Origin: Toxorhynchites rutilus septentrionalis
Lineage: Eukaryota; Arthropoda; Insecta; Diptera; Culicidae
Assembly (NCBI RefSeq): GCF_029784135.1
Contig: NC_073746.1
Span: forward strand, 13,592,416-13,656,415
Reading direction: 5' to 3'
Length of the DNA stretch: 64,000 bases
The notes beneath the pieces were generated by a model. The model worked only from the letters and a program-made list of their open reading frames with translations, was not told where the DNA came from and did not search any database. This document shows, in pieces, positions 44,306 through 55,465 of this stretch (its first letter is position 1; every line of letters starts with the position of its first letter). The translations under genes were made by a program, and so were the position numbers.

Positions 44306-45314
44306 ACCGTCATAACTTACGGATCGAACCCAAAGTGTAAGTAGTGGATAACTTTTGACGTGCCGCACGGTCTGTACATGAACCTTTATTGTTTCCGACG
44401 ACCTCCCCAACGTGCTCAGATATTGTCGTGTTCAGATGTTTGCCGATGGTGTGCAACTCATCTGCATACCAGGATTGTCAATAGAGCAAATAATATTGCC
44501 CATAAAACAGTGAAATTTACGAGGTAATACGTTGGGCGAGGAGAAGCACACTCCGAGTGGATCCTGTGAAGACAAGAGTGTTGTGTGTTGTTGTTGGAAG
44601 TGCGGTTTGGAAGAACTCTCTCGCTTGATGATTCATCAAAAGTGAATATCTCAATATAATATATAGTAATGATCAGTAATCATTTAAATAATCTTTTTTA
44701 GCGCAATTTTGGTTGTAATAAAACGATTTCGTTGCAGTGTTCAAAAAATTATTCTTTCCTACGTGCTTTAAGAACAACGATTGTCAATTTCTCACAAAAC
44801 ACAAACTGTTCGAAAAGTTAATGCTACTGCATTTTATCATTTTCTAAAAAGTGTTAAAGTTATTTTGTATAGATCGCAATATTAAGTGCATTTTTGTCTT
44901 CACATCAAAGAAGCATATAAGAGCCATCCGAATGATATCAGTTCCGCAATTTAACGGTTCCGGTAAACAAGTTGTGTTCGACGCATTTTTGCAATCTCAC
45001 CCTGCGGAAGACATCTGGTGTATCAACATTTGAACAATCAGTTCGAGCGGAATTCATTGCTTCAGTACGACCAATTCACCCCACAATTATACACGCAAAA
45101 CCTTGATTCACATTTTCCAACTCATGATTTCATCATTTACGTGTGACAATGGCGAAGTCATTAAACACGTTGCATCATATTTACACCATCAAACGCGTCG
45201 ATTCCGTCCATTTTATGAGAACACTTTGTGCTTTGCGCTGTACACTTTGTCGAGATGGCATAGCTTTACGAAGTCGACCAAATCGATTTTGTTTTTTTTT
45301 GTTCGTAGACGTAA
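44306..45314. other. Unassigned intronic DNA
   Basis: No gene recognised. CGATTTTGTT..TTGTTCGTAGACGTAA at 45280-45314 faintly resembles the right end of the CTGCCC family, but too little is left to call. Confidence 0.3.
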
Positions 45315-45318
45315 TTAA

Positions 45319-46909
45319 GGGGGTATTCTAGTGTAGACACACGAATTTCGAACGTTTTTTCGAGCTCCGTAAAAATAAAACAAAGTATATTTTTACCATC
45401 CATTATATCATTATTTGTTCATCTATCTTTTGACAATAAAACAAGAATTGAACGGAGAAAAAATATTCATAACTAGAATAGTTAAGAATTTATGAAGTGA
45501 GGAGGGAAAAAAAAAGTTGTGCCATGGCGTACACGATTACAGCCCTTCTGGTTAACTGAAACAAAGAATCGAACAGATTCTAAATCAGTAAAGATGCTGC
45601 TATCGCATGAACATCGGACAAGTCAAAAACATCTTTTTTGACAAAATGAAAAACAAAATGCGGTTTTAAACATTTTTTTCTTATGTTTCCAATTTTTTTT
45701 TAATAATAAAATCTAAAAAAATCATTTTTTAGAGGTTCATGCGATAGAGAGATGCCTGCAGATTGTATCCATATTAATTCGATATGAATCGGTTCAGTAG
45801 AACTTGAGATATCGTGTATGCCAGTTTGAAAAAAACTAGTTTCGAGAAAAACGCGTTCGAAGTTCATTGTTATGGCCGTACCAGGTTAGATATCGCATCA
45901 TTAATATGGCTCTAACTCGGTAAATAATAGGATTTTCGATAAGTCCTTTCTAGAGTAAATTCTTGAATGCCTAAATTACAAAAATATGAATGAAAAAAAT
46001 TTTATTTTTTTTTCAAATTTCCAGACTAGATTACTGCCTAAGACTAGAATACTGCCTTAAGGCAACAAAATTTTATCCTTCATATTTCTGTAGATTAGGC
46101 ATTCAAGAATATATCCTAGAAAAGATTTATCGAAAATCCCATTATTTACCGAGTTAGAGCCATATTAATGATGCGATTTCTAACTGGGTACGGCCATAAC
46201 AATGAACTTCAAACGCGTTTTTCTCGAAACTAGTTTTTTCAAACTGGCGCGTACATGATATCTCAAGGTCTACTGAATCGATTCATGTATATCTATATGT
46301 ATATGTATATAAGTGCTCCCTTGGCCGAGTCGTTAGTGTCATAACTAACATGCCGGGTGTTCGGGTTCGATTCCCGTTTTGGTCGGGGGAATTTTTCGTC
46401 AAAGAAATTTCCTCCGACTTGCACTGTGATCACGCGTATTCTAGAGCTTGCCACTCAGAATGCATTCAAGGCGTGTTATTTGGCATAGAAATTTCAACTA
46501 AATACTAATAAAAATGACGCAAGTAATACTACGTTGAGACGGCGAAGTTCCTCTAGGAACGTTAGTGCCATTGAAGAAGAAGAAGTATATGAGTACAATC
46601 TGTATGCATCTCTCTATCGCATGAACCTCTGAAAAATACCATTTTTCAAAATTTAATATTTTTAAAAAATCGGAAAACGTAAGAAAAAACGTTTTGAACC
46701 GCATTTTGTTTTTCAAACGGTCGCCCCTCACTTCATCAGCTTGTAACTATTCTAGTTATGAATATTTTTTCTCCGTTAATTTTTTATTTTATTGTTGAAA
46801 GATAGATGAACAAATAATGATATAATGGATGGTAAAAATACTCTTTGTTTTATTTTCACGGAGTTCGAAAAAACGTCCGAAATTCATGTCTCTACACTAG
46901 AATACCCCC
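45319..46909. mobile_element. Palindromic TTAA element, about 1.6 kb
   Basis: TTAA at 45315-45318 and 46910-46913. Both ends read GGGGGTATTCTAGTGTAGAC inwards. The two halves mirror each other almost to the centre (about 46020-46060): for example CCATCCATTATATCATTATTTG at 45399 against its inverse at 46812, GTTATGGCCGTACC at 45869 against 46187, and CTCGGTAAATAATAGGATTT at 45915 against AAATCCCATTATTTACCGAG at 46134. The right arm contains a SINE. No coding frame. Arms are about 650-700 bp, so the single strand could fold into a huge hairpin. Confidence 0.85.
46315..46584 (+). mobile_element. tRNA-derived SINE (Feilai-like), 270 bp
   Basis: A polymerase III A box, TGGCCGAGTCG (46322-46332), and a perfect B box, GGTTCGATTCC (46364-46374), lie 31 bp apart, as in tRNA genes. 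The flanking duplication is GTATATAAGT (46305-46314) and GTATATGAGT (46585-46594). The tail is GAAGAAGAAGAA. The body words GGCGAAGTTCCTCTAGGAAC and TTGAAGAAGAAG match what I recall of an abundant Aedes SINE (Feilai group). The name is tentative; SINE status is firm. It sits in one arm of the palindromic element and is younger than it. Confidence 0.85.
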
Positions 46910-46913
46910 TTAA

Positions 46914-47142
46914 GGCTCTCTCTCGCGTCGCTTGCATTCGACTGCTTGATGGTAAAGCGTGTCTGGTGCTGGTGATTTGTTTATGCGATCAAACCTTCCA
47001 AACTGCCACACAGATTATGTGATTCATTAGCTTGGTCGAACTTGTTTGTTGTTTTGGTGCCGTGTTTTGTGCGTTTCCACCCACTATGTCATTTTTTTCT
47101 TATTCGTATTTATGTTTTTTTCTCTCTTTTTTCCCATTGCAG
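46914..47142 (+). other. Intron end before exon 2
   Basis: Unique sequence ending in a pyrimidine tract (47116-47137) and CATTGCAG|CT. No repeat. Confidence 0.6.
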
Positions 47143-47370
47143 CTTATTGGGGTCGCGACCAGTCCGCGATGGCAGCAGCAGCAGCCTCGAATCCTCTCTT
47201 TGGCTCCCAGTTCGGAATGCCCGGCGGACTCGGAGGGCTAATGCCAAACGCCGCGGCAGCGGCTGCCGCTTCCGGCAACGGATCCGATCGCTTCCAAATG
47301 TCCCACTCGCATCCGAACACGATGGCCGTGGCCGCCTCGCAAGCGGCCTCCTTGGCCGGTTTGCATTCCA
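47143..47370 (+). CDS. Host gene, second coding exon (Ala/Gly/Met-rich)
   Basis: The exon is bounded by TTGCAG and by CATTCCA before GTAAGT (47371), both near consensus. Entering in phase 1 it gives Ala (shared codon), then 'YWGRDQSAMAAAAASNPLFG', 'FGMPGGLGGLMPNAAAAAAA', 'GSDRFQMSHSHPNTMAVAAS' and 'QAASLAGLHS', and it leaves in phase 1 with one A. All codons are open and third positions are C/G-rich, unlike the surrounding DNA, which supports true coding. The alanine runs and intrinsically disordered look suit a large nuclear regulator. If it is a Toutatis/BAZ2 homologue, the next exon should begin with a Trp-Trp-Ser-Met-like segment beyond the window. Further exons are not in the remaining 16.6 kb as far as I can see. 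Confidence 0.75.
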
Positions 47371-48690
47371 GTAAGTATTTTAATGTTTTTTTTTTGGTAT
47401 GTTAGAGAACATTAAAAAAAAAATCACTCCACTATAGTGGGAATCGCTCATTTCCACATCCCGTTAGTCACAAAATACCGTGGTATTGAATGAGATCCAT
47501 CGCCGATTCCGAGGTCTAGACAACAATTGTCTCAATCATGATAAAAAAAACGCCCAATAGTTTTGTTGTGGCGAAAGCGCGACAGGTACGCATATTCTCA
47601 AATTCAGATACTATGTTTTATACGTTTCAATTAAAGCGCGTAAATTTAAACACGACATTGAGTGCGAATGCGCTAGGCTTTATGTTACTGTTATGATCGC
47701 TCTGCTTTAAAGTGAAAGTCGGTTTCATGTTTGTGGCAGTAGCGTATATATGTGCGAAAGCATATACAACATGTTCGGAAATCGCTTTCGGAGAGGTTAA
47801 AGCTAGTCGATAACACACCTTTGTGCTCACGGGGGACAATACCCACTAGTGATGGGGTGGTGATGATGAGGAGCTAGTTCTGTTTATTGTTTTAATCGGT
47901 GCAACGATTTGGAAATCATTTAGGCTTGAAATTCGATTCTCGCCGTAGGTGCATTTTTCTTTCACACCAATCCGATCCATGGTCGATTGTGGTTTCTCGG
48001 TGTGTCGCGTTTCTTTACCCCCTTATATTTCGCAATCGCCGTCATCTAGATTCGATTCGAGTGTTTGCTCTGCACGGGGTTTATGATGTGTTGTGGTCGC
48101 ATTTGAATGTCCAACCCACAAGCGAACGAACATTGAATCAAACCAAAAGCACCATTGGCCGTCGGATCGGAGACGGGAAAAAGTATTGAAACACAGAAGA
48201 GCAGTAGTTGCAAAACCGTTGAATGGGCAGTTGGCGATCGAATCGTGACCGGACCAATAATGAAATCGAGTTATATGAGTTGTGTTACATGATTTGGTTG
48301 TAAATGAATATGACAAATCAAATCAGATTTGTCAGAAGTTTTTTTTTTCATGCACCAATAAACACGACCCAATCCAAAGGGAAGTGCCTTCAATATTCGA
48401 CTTTGTTTTGGTCGCGAACACAGATTCTCCACACCACGATACATTTTGCCGGCCCCTCTGATGATTTTTGCGAAATTAGCTCGGGCTATCGAGCTTTTTT
48501 TGGAGAGCAAAACCATAAAGCGTTTTTTTCCAACACCTTCATTTTTCATCTGGCGGTAGCACATTTATTTCAGGATCATTACGACCGATTTGCCTGAAAT
48601 TTTAAATTTTCACGTAAAAATGTATGCCATGTTAATAGCTCCTGTAATGATCTTATCTCAACGGGTACTAAATTCTGCTTATGTAATAGG
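47371..48690 (+). other. Start of the following intron, low-repeat
   Basis: Mostly unique sequence after the donor at 47371. No other exon with acceptable splice sites and reading frame was recognised. Confidence 0.4.
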
Positions 48691-48885
48691 AAAGGAAGGG
48701 AGCATGAACCAGTGGGAGTAGGAGATGCGACCTAAATAATAATATTAGCGCTTCTTAGGAAGACAGACTTATCTCACTTCTTAACTAGGCGAACCTAGCC
48801 AGAATTTTCACCTGCCCCCGGGCTTCTGAATGCCAAAGGGGGACTAGGCTCTGCGGAATGCACGTATCTGCATGCTCGTGCTGTT
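48691..48885 (-). mobile_element. 3' UTR of the R4/Dong-like LINE
   Basis: GC-richer sequence (GCCCCCGGGCTTCTGAATGC on the plus strand) continuous with the coding frame's style. It fades near TAATAATATTAG (48735-48746), a TAA-rich stretch. R4/Dong-group elements are known to favour particular or TAA-repeat sites; whether that applies here is unproven. Confidence 0.4.
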
Positions 48886-51201
48886 TCAGTCCTGACCGAG
48901 AAATTGTCGGACAATCGCGCAGGTGCTAAGGATGACCGACTTTTGGATGCCGGCCAATTCCTTCTCCATATTCAACACCTTTAGCGCTTCCAGAAGTGTC
49001 TTCGGGACAATTCCAGTTCCAGAGAGAACGACTGGAACAATTCTTGGGACCTCCCTTAGCCCCCACAGTTCCTTGAGCTCCACGGCCAATGGTCGGTACT
49101 TGCAGATTTTGCGACCGTGGGTCTCCTCCAGATTCTGGTTCAGTGGAATAGCGACATCGATGATGGTGACTTTGCGGTCGCTCTTGTCGTAAACCATTAT
49201 ATCTGGGCGGTTGTGGTGGATCGAGAGGTCGGTCAGAACAGTGCGATCCCAGTACAGCTTGAAACGGTCATTTTCCAGGACAGGTGCAGGCAGATACCGG
49301 TAGTTTGGTACGTTGTCTTCCAGTAGAGCACATTGGAGCGCCAGTTGTCGATGAACAATACGGGCCACGTTGTTGTGGCGCTCGGTGTAGGCTGCGTTGG
49401 CCAAAACGGGACAGCCTCCCATAATGTGCTCTATGTTTTCACCTGGTTGATGGCACATCCGGCAAATGTCATCAACGTCTTGATGCCAGACGTACCGCCT
49501 GCAGTTTCTCGTCGGCATTATCCTGTCCTGGATGGCTATCATGTCGGCTTCTACTACTGAAGAGAGTTCACCACGCGTTAGCCACAGATTAGATGCGGCC
49601 TTGTCGACGTGTGGCCGGTCCAGTTGATGGGGGTGGGCACCATGCACTGCCTTCTGCTTCCAAGCTGCAATCTTCTCCTCCACTGTCTGCAGATTGCAGT
49701 TGAGTTGGTACTCCGCTTGCGCCAAGTGCAGAGCGCTGTATCCTCTGTCGGCGGCGCAGACAGCCCGGTATAGCGCGTTTTGGTTGGCGCGTTCTGCGAA
49801 GTACTCGCGCGGTTGTCGTACCTGGGCAACACACAGTGCAGATATGTCGACTATTCCAAGTCCCCCTTCTTTGCGTGGCAGTGAAACTCTCTCCAATGCC
49901 GATTGAGGATGGTGCATTCCGGCCTCTTTGAATGCTTTCCTCATCCTCCTCTCAAGGTCCTCTAGGCCAGTTTTGCTCCATTTGACTACACCAAAACTGA
50001 AGGTCAGCAGGGGAACCGCGAATGTGTTGATCGCGCGTACCTTGTTCCCCGCGTTGAGGAAAGTCCTCAGGACACAGTTCACTCGACTCAAGAACTTGTC
50101 TCGCAGCTCCGTCTTGATGTCGGAGTGGCGAATCCCGGTGAGCTGTCGGAATCCAAGATATTTATAGGATTCGCCACGAACCATGTCTCTTATGAACTCG
50201 CCGTCATAGACCTCGTAACCTCCGGATTCGGTAAGCTGCCCTTTCAGCAGATGGACACAGCGGCACTTGTCAAGGCCGAACTCCATGCAGATGTCCCTGC
50301 TTATGTCTTCGACAACCCGGATAGCTACACCTAGACGCTGACGTGAATCAGCGTAGACCTTGAGATCATCCATGTAGAAGGTATGGGTCACTTCTTCGTG
50401 GGCGCCGTCGCCATACCTTATTTTATAGCCATGACCGTTTCTATTGAGCGTCCTACTGAGGGGGTTCAGTGCCAGACAAAACCAAAGCGGGCTGAAAGAG
50501 TCGCCTTGGAATATCCCCCTCTTTATCTGCAGCGTTCTAGACTGCAACACATTTTCCCCATCACTGAGGTGCAGAGACGTACTCCACTGCCTCATCGCAT
50601 GCTGCAGGAACCTAACGACGACGGGATCAATTTTGTAGAGCTCCAATACCCGGACGAGAAACGAGTGAGGTATGGAGTCATAAGCCTTCCTGTAATCGAT
50701 GTAGGCCATACTTAGGTTCCGCTGGTTATATACCGCCTGGCCGACTATGGCTGCGTCGATGATGGCCTGGTCTTTGCAGCCATGCGTATTTTTCCTGCAT
50801 CCTTTCTGCTCTTCTGCGATGATGTGATGCTGTTCACAGTGAGCAGAAACTTTGGCGGTAATTATGCTGCTCAGTATTTTGTACAGACTCGATAGGCACG
50901 TTATCGGTCTGTACTTTGATGGGTTCAATGTGTTGCTGTCTTTCGGGAGGAGGAAGGTGACGCCACGGGTGGCGAATTCAGGAAGGTTGTGTGGGTCACG
51001 TAGCACCTTGTTGAAGCACTCAGCTATCTTTGGATGTGCGACGGTCAGCTTCTTGTGCCAAAAGTTCTGGACACCATCGGGGCCCGGTGCTGCCCAGTTC
51101 CTCAGGTACCGCGAGGCTTCGCGGACATCGTTCTCTCCGACGATGATAGCTGGCATCTCTCCAATTTCACCACAACTCTCCTCCTCCCGATAAAAAGACA
51201 T
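48886..51201 (-). CDS. LINE polyprotein: reverse transcriptase plus restriction-like endonuclease
   Basis: A 771-residue uninterrupted frame. The RT lies in the first half: fingers 'AAPGPDGVQNFW' (about residues 37-48) and 'NPSKYRPITCL' (93-103); motif A 'YIDYRKAYDS' (167-176); motif B 'FQGDSFSPLWF' (231-241); motif C 'FYMDDLKVYA' (275-284, YMDD box). A CCHC finger follows at about 580-597 ('ICRMCH...HIMGGC'). Then comes a PD-(D/E)XK nuclease: 'RPDIMVYDKSDRKV' (665-678), 'IIDVAIP' (680-686) and 'CKYRPL' (700-705). RT, then CCHC, then restriction-like nuclease is the layout of R4/Dong/NeSL-group LINEs, which cut a target and copy their RNA there. The first Met lies in AT repeat next to another LINE's A-tail, so the true N-terminus (usually a DNA-binding zinc-finger part) is missing. 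The C-terminus is complete; a 3' UTR extends to about 48700. Confidence 0.8.
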   Translation of the reverse strand: MSFYREEESCGEIGEMPAIIVGENDVREASRYLRNWAAPGPDGVQNFWHKKLTVAHPKIAECFNKVLRDPHNLPEFATRGVTFLLPKDSNTLNPSKYRPITCLSSLYKILSSIITAKVSAHCEQHHIIAEEQKGCRKNTHGCKDQAIIDAAIVGQAVYNQRNLSMAYIDYRKAYDSIPHSFLVRVLELYKIDPVVVRFLQHAMRQWSTSLHLSDGENVLQSRTLQIKRGIFQGDSFSPLWFCLALNPLSRTLNRNGHGYKIRYGDGAHEEVTHTFYMDDLKVYADSRQRLGVAIRVVEDISRDICMEFGLDKCRCVHLLKGQLTESGGYEVYDGEFIRDMVRGESYKYLGFRQLTGIRHSDIKTELRDKFLSRVNCVLRTFLNAGNKVRAINTFAVPLLTFSFGVVKWSKTGLEDLERRMRKAFKEAGMHHPQSALERVSLPRKEGGLGIVDISALCVAQVRQPREYFAERANQNALYRAVCAADRGYSALHLAQAEYQLNCNLQTVEEKIAAWKQKAVHGAHPHQLDRPHVDKAASNLWLTRGELSSVVEADMIAIQDRIMPTRNCRRYVWHQDVDDICRMCHQPGENIEHIMGGCPVLANAAYTERHNNVARIVHRQLALQCALLEDNVPNYRYLPAPVLENDRFKLYWDRTVLTDLSIHHNRPDIMVYDKSDRKVTIIDVAIPLNQNLEETHGRKICKYRPLAVELKELWGLREVPRIVPVVLSGTGIVPKTLLEALKVLNMEKELAGIQKSVILSTCAIVRQFLGQD

Positions 51202-51204
51202 ATA

Positions 51205-53335
51205 TATATTTTTTTTTTTATTAATTCGTTTATTTTTAAAAGGCTCAGTTACTTAAGTTTAAAGGAGCCGAATTCTTAAATATAATTTAAAAACTATATA
51301 TATAAACAATTTTCTTACATCTATGGTTAGTAAGGTGGAAAACCGATTACTCGCGGTGTACTCGAGTTTAGGAGGGTGACATATTTTTAGGAGAAGGATG
51401 GGATATAAGGAAATTGTAACAATGTTGATGAACACTCATTTCATAAATCTATTCGTATATCTATAGTGTATTTACATTTCAACTTATTCTACTATTTATA
51501 GCAAGGGGACGAATTACCCGCAAAGGAAGGAAAGGAGGGTATAAGGATGGAGGGACAATCACACACGAAGATCTGTAGCTTTAAAGAAAAAAATATATAT
51601 GGGACATGTAATCAAGGTCTAACCGAGCCAACACATCTCTCACCGGCACATTGGGCTGTCTTCCTCGGGCCCGAAGGGAGTTTTCTAAATTCGATCTGGC
51701 GATCAGATACACCTCGCACGACCAAACAATGTGCTCGATGTCGTGATAACCTTGGCCACAAACGCAGAGATTGCTGCTGGCAAGATTGAAACGAAAGAGT
51801 AGTGCATCTAACGAACAGTGATTGGACATGAGTCGGGAGAAGGTGCGAATAAAGTCCCGACTCAAGTCCAGACTTTTGAACCACGGTTTGAGGCTAACCT
51901 TAGGGATAATCGAGTGAAACCACCGGCCCAATTCATCTTCATTCCATTTGCGTTGCCAATTAGCGATGGTATTTTTACGGACTAAAGAATAAAATTCATT
52001 GAAGGCGATTTGACGCTGATAAATATCGCCTTCAATTGCACCTACCTTTGCTAATGAGTCAGTCCTCTCATTACCCGGAATGGAGCAATGTGAAGGGACC
52101 CAGATAAAGGTAATGACATAACAGCGTCTGGATAAAGCACTCAAAATTTCTCGTGTTCTCTCAAGGAAGTACGGCGAGTGCTTTTCCGGCCTCACTGAAC
52201 GGATAGCTTCGACAGAGCTAAGACTATCCGTTACAATGTAATAGTGTTCAACAGGTCGTGAGGCGACGCTGTCCAGCGCCCAATGAATTGCTGCCATTCA
52301 TTAATATACACTGAGCAAGGATTCTGAAGACTGTGTGAGGTGCTAAAAAATTCGTTGAACACTCCAAATCCTGTGGACTCGTTTATAGTGGACCCATCAG
52401 TAAAGTACATATTATCACAATTTATACCCCCATACTTTTCATCGAATATCGTTGGAGCGATCCTCGATCGTTGGTAATCTGAATATCCATGGATATCTTG
52501 CTTCATGGACAGATCAAAATGCACAGAGGAATTGATGTAGTCAGGGAAACAAACACGGTTGGGAATATACGATGAAGGATCAACCTGCATGAAGATGAAT
52601 TCATGATATGAACTCATGAATCCGGAGTGAAAAGCTCGATCAGCTGCTCAAAATTTCCGATCACCAATGGGTTCATGACCTTACACCGGATGAAGAACCG
52701 AAGAGATCTTATAGTGGGAGTAGGCCTGCCAAAACCTCGAGACTCATGGTATGCGTTGAGGGCATACATCCCAACGCGATACGGAGACAAAGATACTGAA
52801 TTCGCTCGAGTTTAATGAGGTGTGTTTTGGCAGCTGATTGAAAACAGAAACTGCCATACTCCATCACTGAGAGAATAGTTGTTCGATACAACATTATAAG
52901 ATCTTCTGGGTGGGCTCCCCACCAGGTGCCGGTAATTGTACGGAGAAAGTTTATTCTTTGTTGGCATTTTTTACTCAGATACCTAATATGGGCCCCCCAA
53001 GTACATTTGGAGTCGAACCAGACCCCAAGATACTTGAATGACATAGCATGAGTGATCGGTTTACCCAAAAGTTGAAGCTTTGGTTTTGCTGGTCTATGCT
53101 TCCTAGAAAAAATCACCATCTCTGTTTTCTCCGTGGAGAATTCGATCCCTAGCCCAATGGACTAGGTTGAAAAATTGTTCAAAGTATCTTGTAAGGGTCC
53201 TTGCAGGTCGGATTCGTTTGATCCTACGACAGACACCACTCCATCATCTGCAAGTTGTCTTAGGCTGCAATTTTGTGTAAGGCAATTGTCGATGTCGCTT
53301 ACATAGAAGTTGTACAAAAGGAGGAAGACATATTT
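51205..53335 (-). mobile_element. I/LOA-type LINE, 5'-truncated copy 1 (RT end, RNase H, tail)
   Basis: On the minus strand the order is: RT core with 'SLRQLADDGVVSV' (YADD-type box, about 53260) and 'SFKYLGVWFDSKCTWGAHI' (about 53020); then 'YFTDGSTINESTGFG' (about 52400), 'VTDSLSSVEAI' and 'TFIWVPSHCSIPGNERTDSLA', the Asp, Asp and His/Asp residues of RNase H; then a Cys-His finger, 'CVCGQGYHDIEHIVWSC' (about 51740). Stop near 51581. A 3' UTR follows with an A-run (51209-51219 as T on plus). At least two frameshifts (near 52700 and 52297) break it. The tail abuts the R4-like LINE. Confidence 0.75.
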
Positions 53336-54300
53336 GGGGAACATAAAATTAGGCTCGCGAGTAGCTAAGATATCGCGAACTGACATGCGTGAGTGTACTC
53401 CTTGAGCCTTCAAATCGGCAACCAGTTTGATTTGTTCTTTGCAAAAGTCATTACATGACCAAACAACGTGCTCGTTGTCATGATACCCTTCACCCTTGCA
53501 TAAATTGTTAGTAGCAAGACCTATGCGGAAGAGATGCATTTAGCGCGGAATTTTATTAGTTCGGCAACCAATCGACATCAATCTGGACATAGTTCTAATA
53601 AAATTTCTGTCAAGATCTAACCTTTTGAACCAGGCCTTCGTTGAAACTTTGGGGATAATAGAGTATAGCCATCTTCCACGCTCGTCTCTGTTCCATTGGT
53701 TTTGCCAACTGGTGAGTGACTGCTGTTGGGAAATGGAGAAAAATTCCCAATACGCTATTTGTCTTACAAAAACTGTGCCCTGCATACTACCCATCTTTGC
53801 GAGTGTATCCGCTTTCTCATTACCAGGAATAGAGCAATGGGAAAGAATCCAAATGAAAGTGATTCAAATACTTTTATCAACAAGAAAATTCAGTGCATCC
53901 TTAATTTTGATAAGAAAATATGACGCTTTCGTCTGTTGTTGTTTCAAGGATTGAATGGCTTGTATACTGGTAAGACTATCCGAGAAAATAAAATAGTGAT
54001 CAGGTGGTAAGGACTCAATGGTCTTAATTGCATGATATATTGTAACCAGTTCGGCAACATACACTGAACAAGGGTCTTCAAGTTTATGGAAGGTAGTGTG
54101 ACCAAAACCAGTGTATTCGTTGATTCTTGAACCATCAGTGAAAAATATTCTTGAAGAATTGATATGGTTATATTTTAAAGCGAAAATATTAGGGATTAAC
54201 GATGATCGAAGATGATCTGAAATTTCTCGAGTTTCGTCCTTCATGGAAAGATCGAAATCAACGGAAGATCTTCAGAAGTTCGGAAAGCTAACATTATTGA
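53336..54300 (-). mobile_element. I/LOA-type LINE, copy 2 (RNase H and C-terminal finger)
   Basis: A second, diverged copy lies upstream in the same orientation: 'IFFTDGSRINEYTGFG' (about 54130), 'YVAELVTIYHAIKTI', 'FSDSLTSIQAIQSL', 'GRWLYSIIPKVSTKAWF' (about 53650) and 'CKGEGYHDNEHVVWSC' (about 53480). Frameshifts separate these. Its coding end ('PNFMFPKYVFL') runs without a stop into the RT of copy 1 at about 53333, making a chimeric frame (53162-53539). The 5' part is missing. Confidence 0.7.
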
Positions 54301-54855
54301 AGATGTCTGCTGAAGGTTTTATTTCTTGAGAAATGTATTGAGAGTACAGATCCATGGATCTCGACCGTTGGTTCAATTCGAGAAGCTGAACGTTTGCTTA
54401 GCAAGAAAACGAAAATGTTTGAAGGTATTGATAACAAAAAAAAACCATTTTGGGCGGAAAGAAATTTGCCGGGTCAGCAAGCATATGTATAAAAACAAAA
54501 GTTTTTTTTTTGACTCAATTATATACAGGATTCGATAATATAATCAGAGCGAACGAAAAATTTATAGCCATTAATCTATACAGAAAAAAAAAATCCATGT
54601 GTTAAATTGGCATATTTCGAAAAGTTTTGTAAAATTATCGATTTCAGTACTCAGATACATAATTTAGAACAGTGAAACATTTCTTTCAAACTTCTGCGAA
54701 GATATACGAAGCTTTTCGATCACTGAAAGCGCATATTAATGTCTTTGTATTGGTGTAATCTTGCACTATGTTTACACAAACCATCGAGACATCTGTTCTA
54801 TTCAGTGTTCATTGATTAACGATCAAAGAGCTCCGTGCAAGGGTGATGAAAATAG
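54301..54855. other. Unassigned, with two small repeat scraps
   Basis: GCCGGGTCAGCAAG at 54468 resembles the Helitron-like 3' end, and TTGACTCAATTATATACAGG at 54509 is a scrap of the TA miniature family. Otherwise nothing. Confidence 0.35.
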
Positions 54856-55465
54856 TTTTTGGAAGCAGTTTTTCATAAGTTTAAAAAACGTAAAAAAGTA
54901 GTGAAGCGTAATTTCGTTTATCTAACCATTAAGAAGTACCGTGAGACTTCCTCGTCGGAGACCGGAAAGGATCCAGCATGGGAGATTAAGATCGTTAGGG
55001 AGAGAATTCGATGAGAACCACAGCGCTCTATACGTACAAATAGCAGCTGATATCAATGTTTCGAAATTAAACATGTACAATGTGCTCAAAGATGACTTCA
55101 AATACCAAACTTTTAGGAAAAGTAAAGTTCATGGAGTTTCGGAAGCATCGAAGAAGAAACGGATTGAAAGAGTAACTCTCCTAGTACACAAGGCACTGTG
55201 GTCAAGACTTTGTCTTGCAACAGTCTCACAATGTGAAAAACGACAGATTGTATACCGACAGTTCGAGGAATATCTCATATGGTGTCAGAAACATTCTGCG
55301 GTTCCAAAGAGCCGCATTCGTTGTGGTTTGAGAAGGTATTTGCAAACTTTCCATGTAACGATAGATTATACGGGTATAACCATTACGTGCTTCAGTAATG
55401 AATATTGTGATTCTGGTTCAGAACTGGTGTCTGGAATATTTGATCGACTTTTCGGTCAAAGATGA
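54856..55465 (+). pseudogene. N-terminal part of a Tc1/mariner-like transposase
   Basis: A 174-residue frame (54941-55465). Its middle part, 'SLGREFDENHSALYVQIAAD' (continuing 'INVSKLNMYNVLKDDFKYQT'), looks like the paired helix-turn-helix of a Tc/mariner group in which '(R)SLAREFDV..' precedes '..VLKEDLKY'. 'RKSKVHGVSEASKKKRIERV' follows as the basic linker. The catalytic domain is not recognisable; after about 55200 the frame looks random, implying truncation. The sequence before 54941 is out of frame. Confidence 0.45.

Noticed and set aside
45262..45314. Right end of a third CTGCCC element
   Set aside because: Only about 35 bases of loose similarity, and the terminal CTGCTC/CTGCCC word is absent.
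46322..46374. Possible tRNA gene
   Set aside because: A and B boxes are present but no cloverleaf with acceptor stem follows, and the unit has target duplications and a GAA tail, so it is a SINE.
49694..51193. Several plus-strand frames of 60-113 codons
   Set aside because: Antisense shadows of the R4/Dong-like LINE polyprotein.
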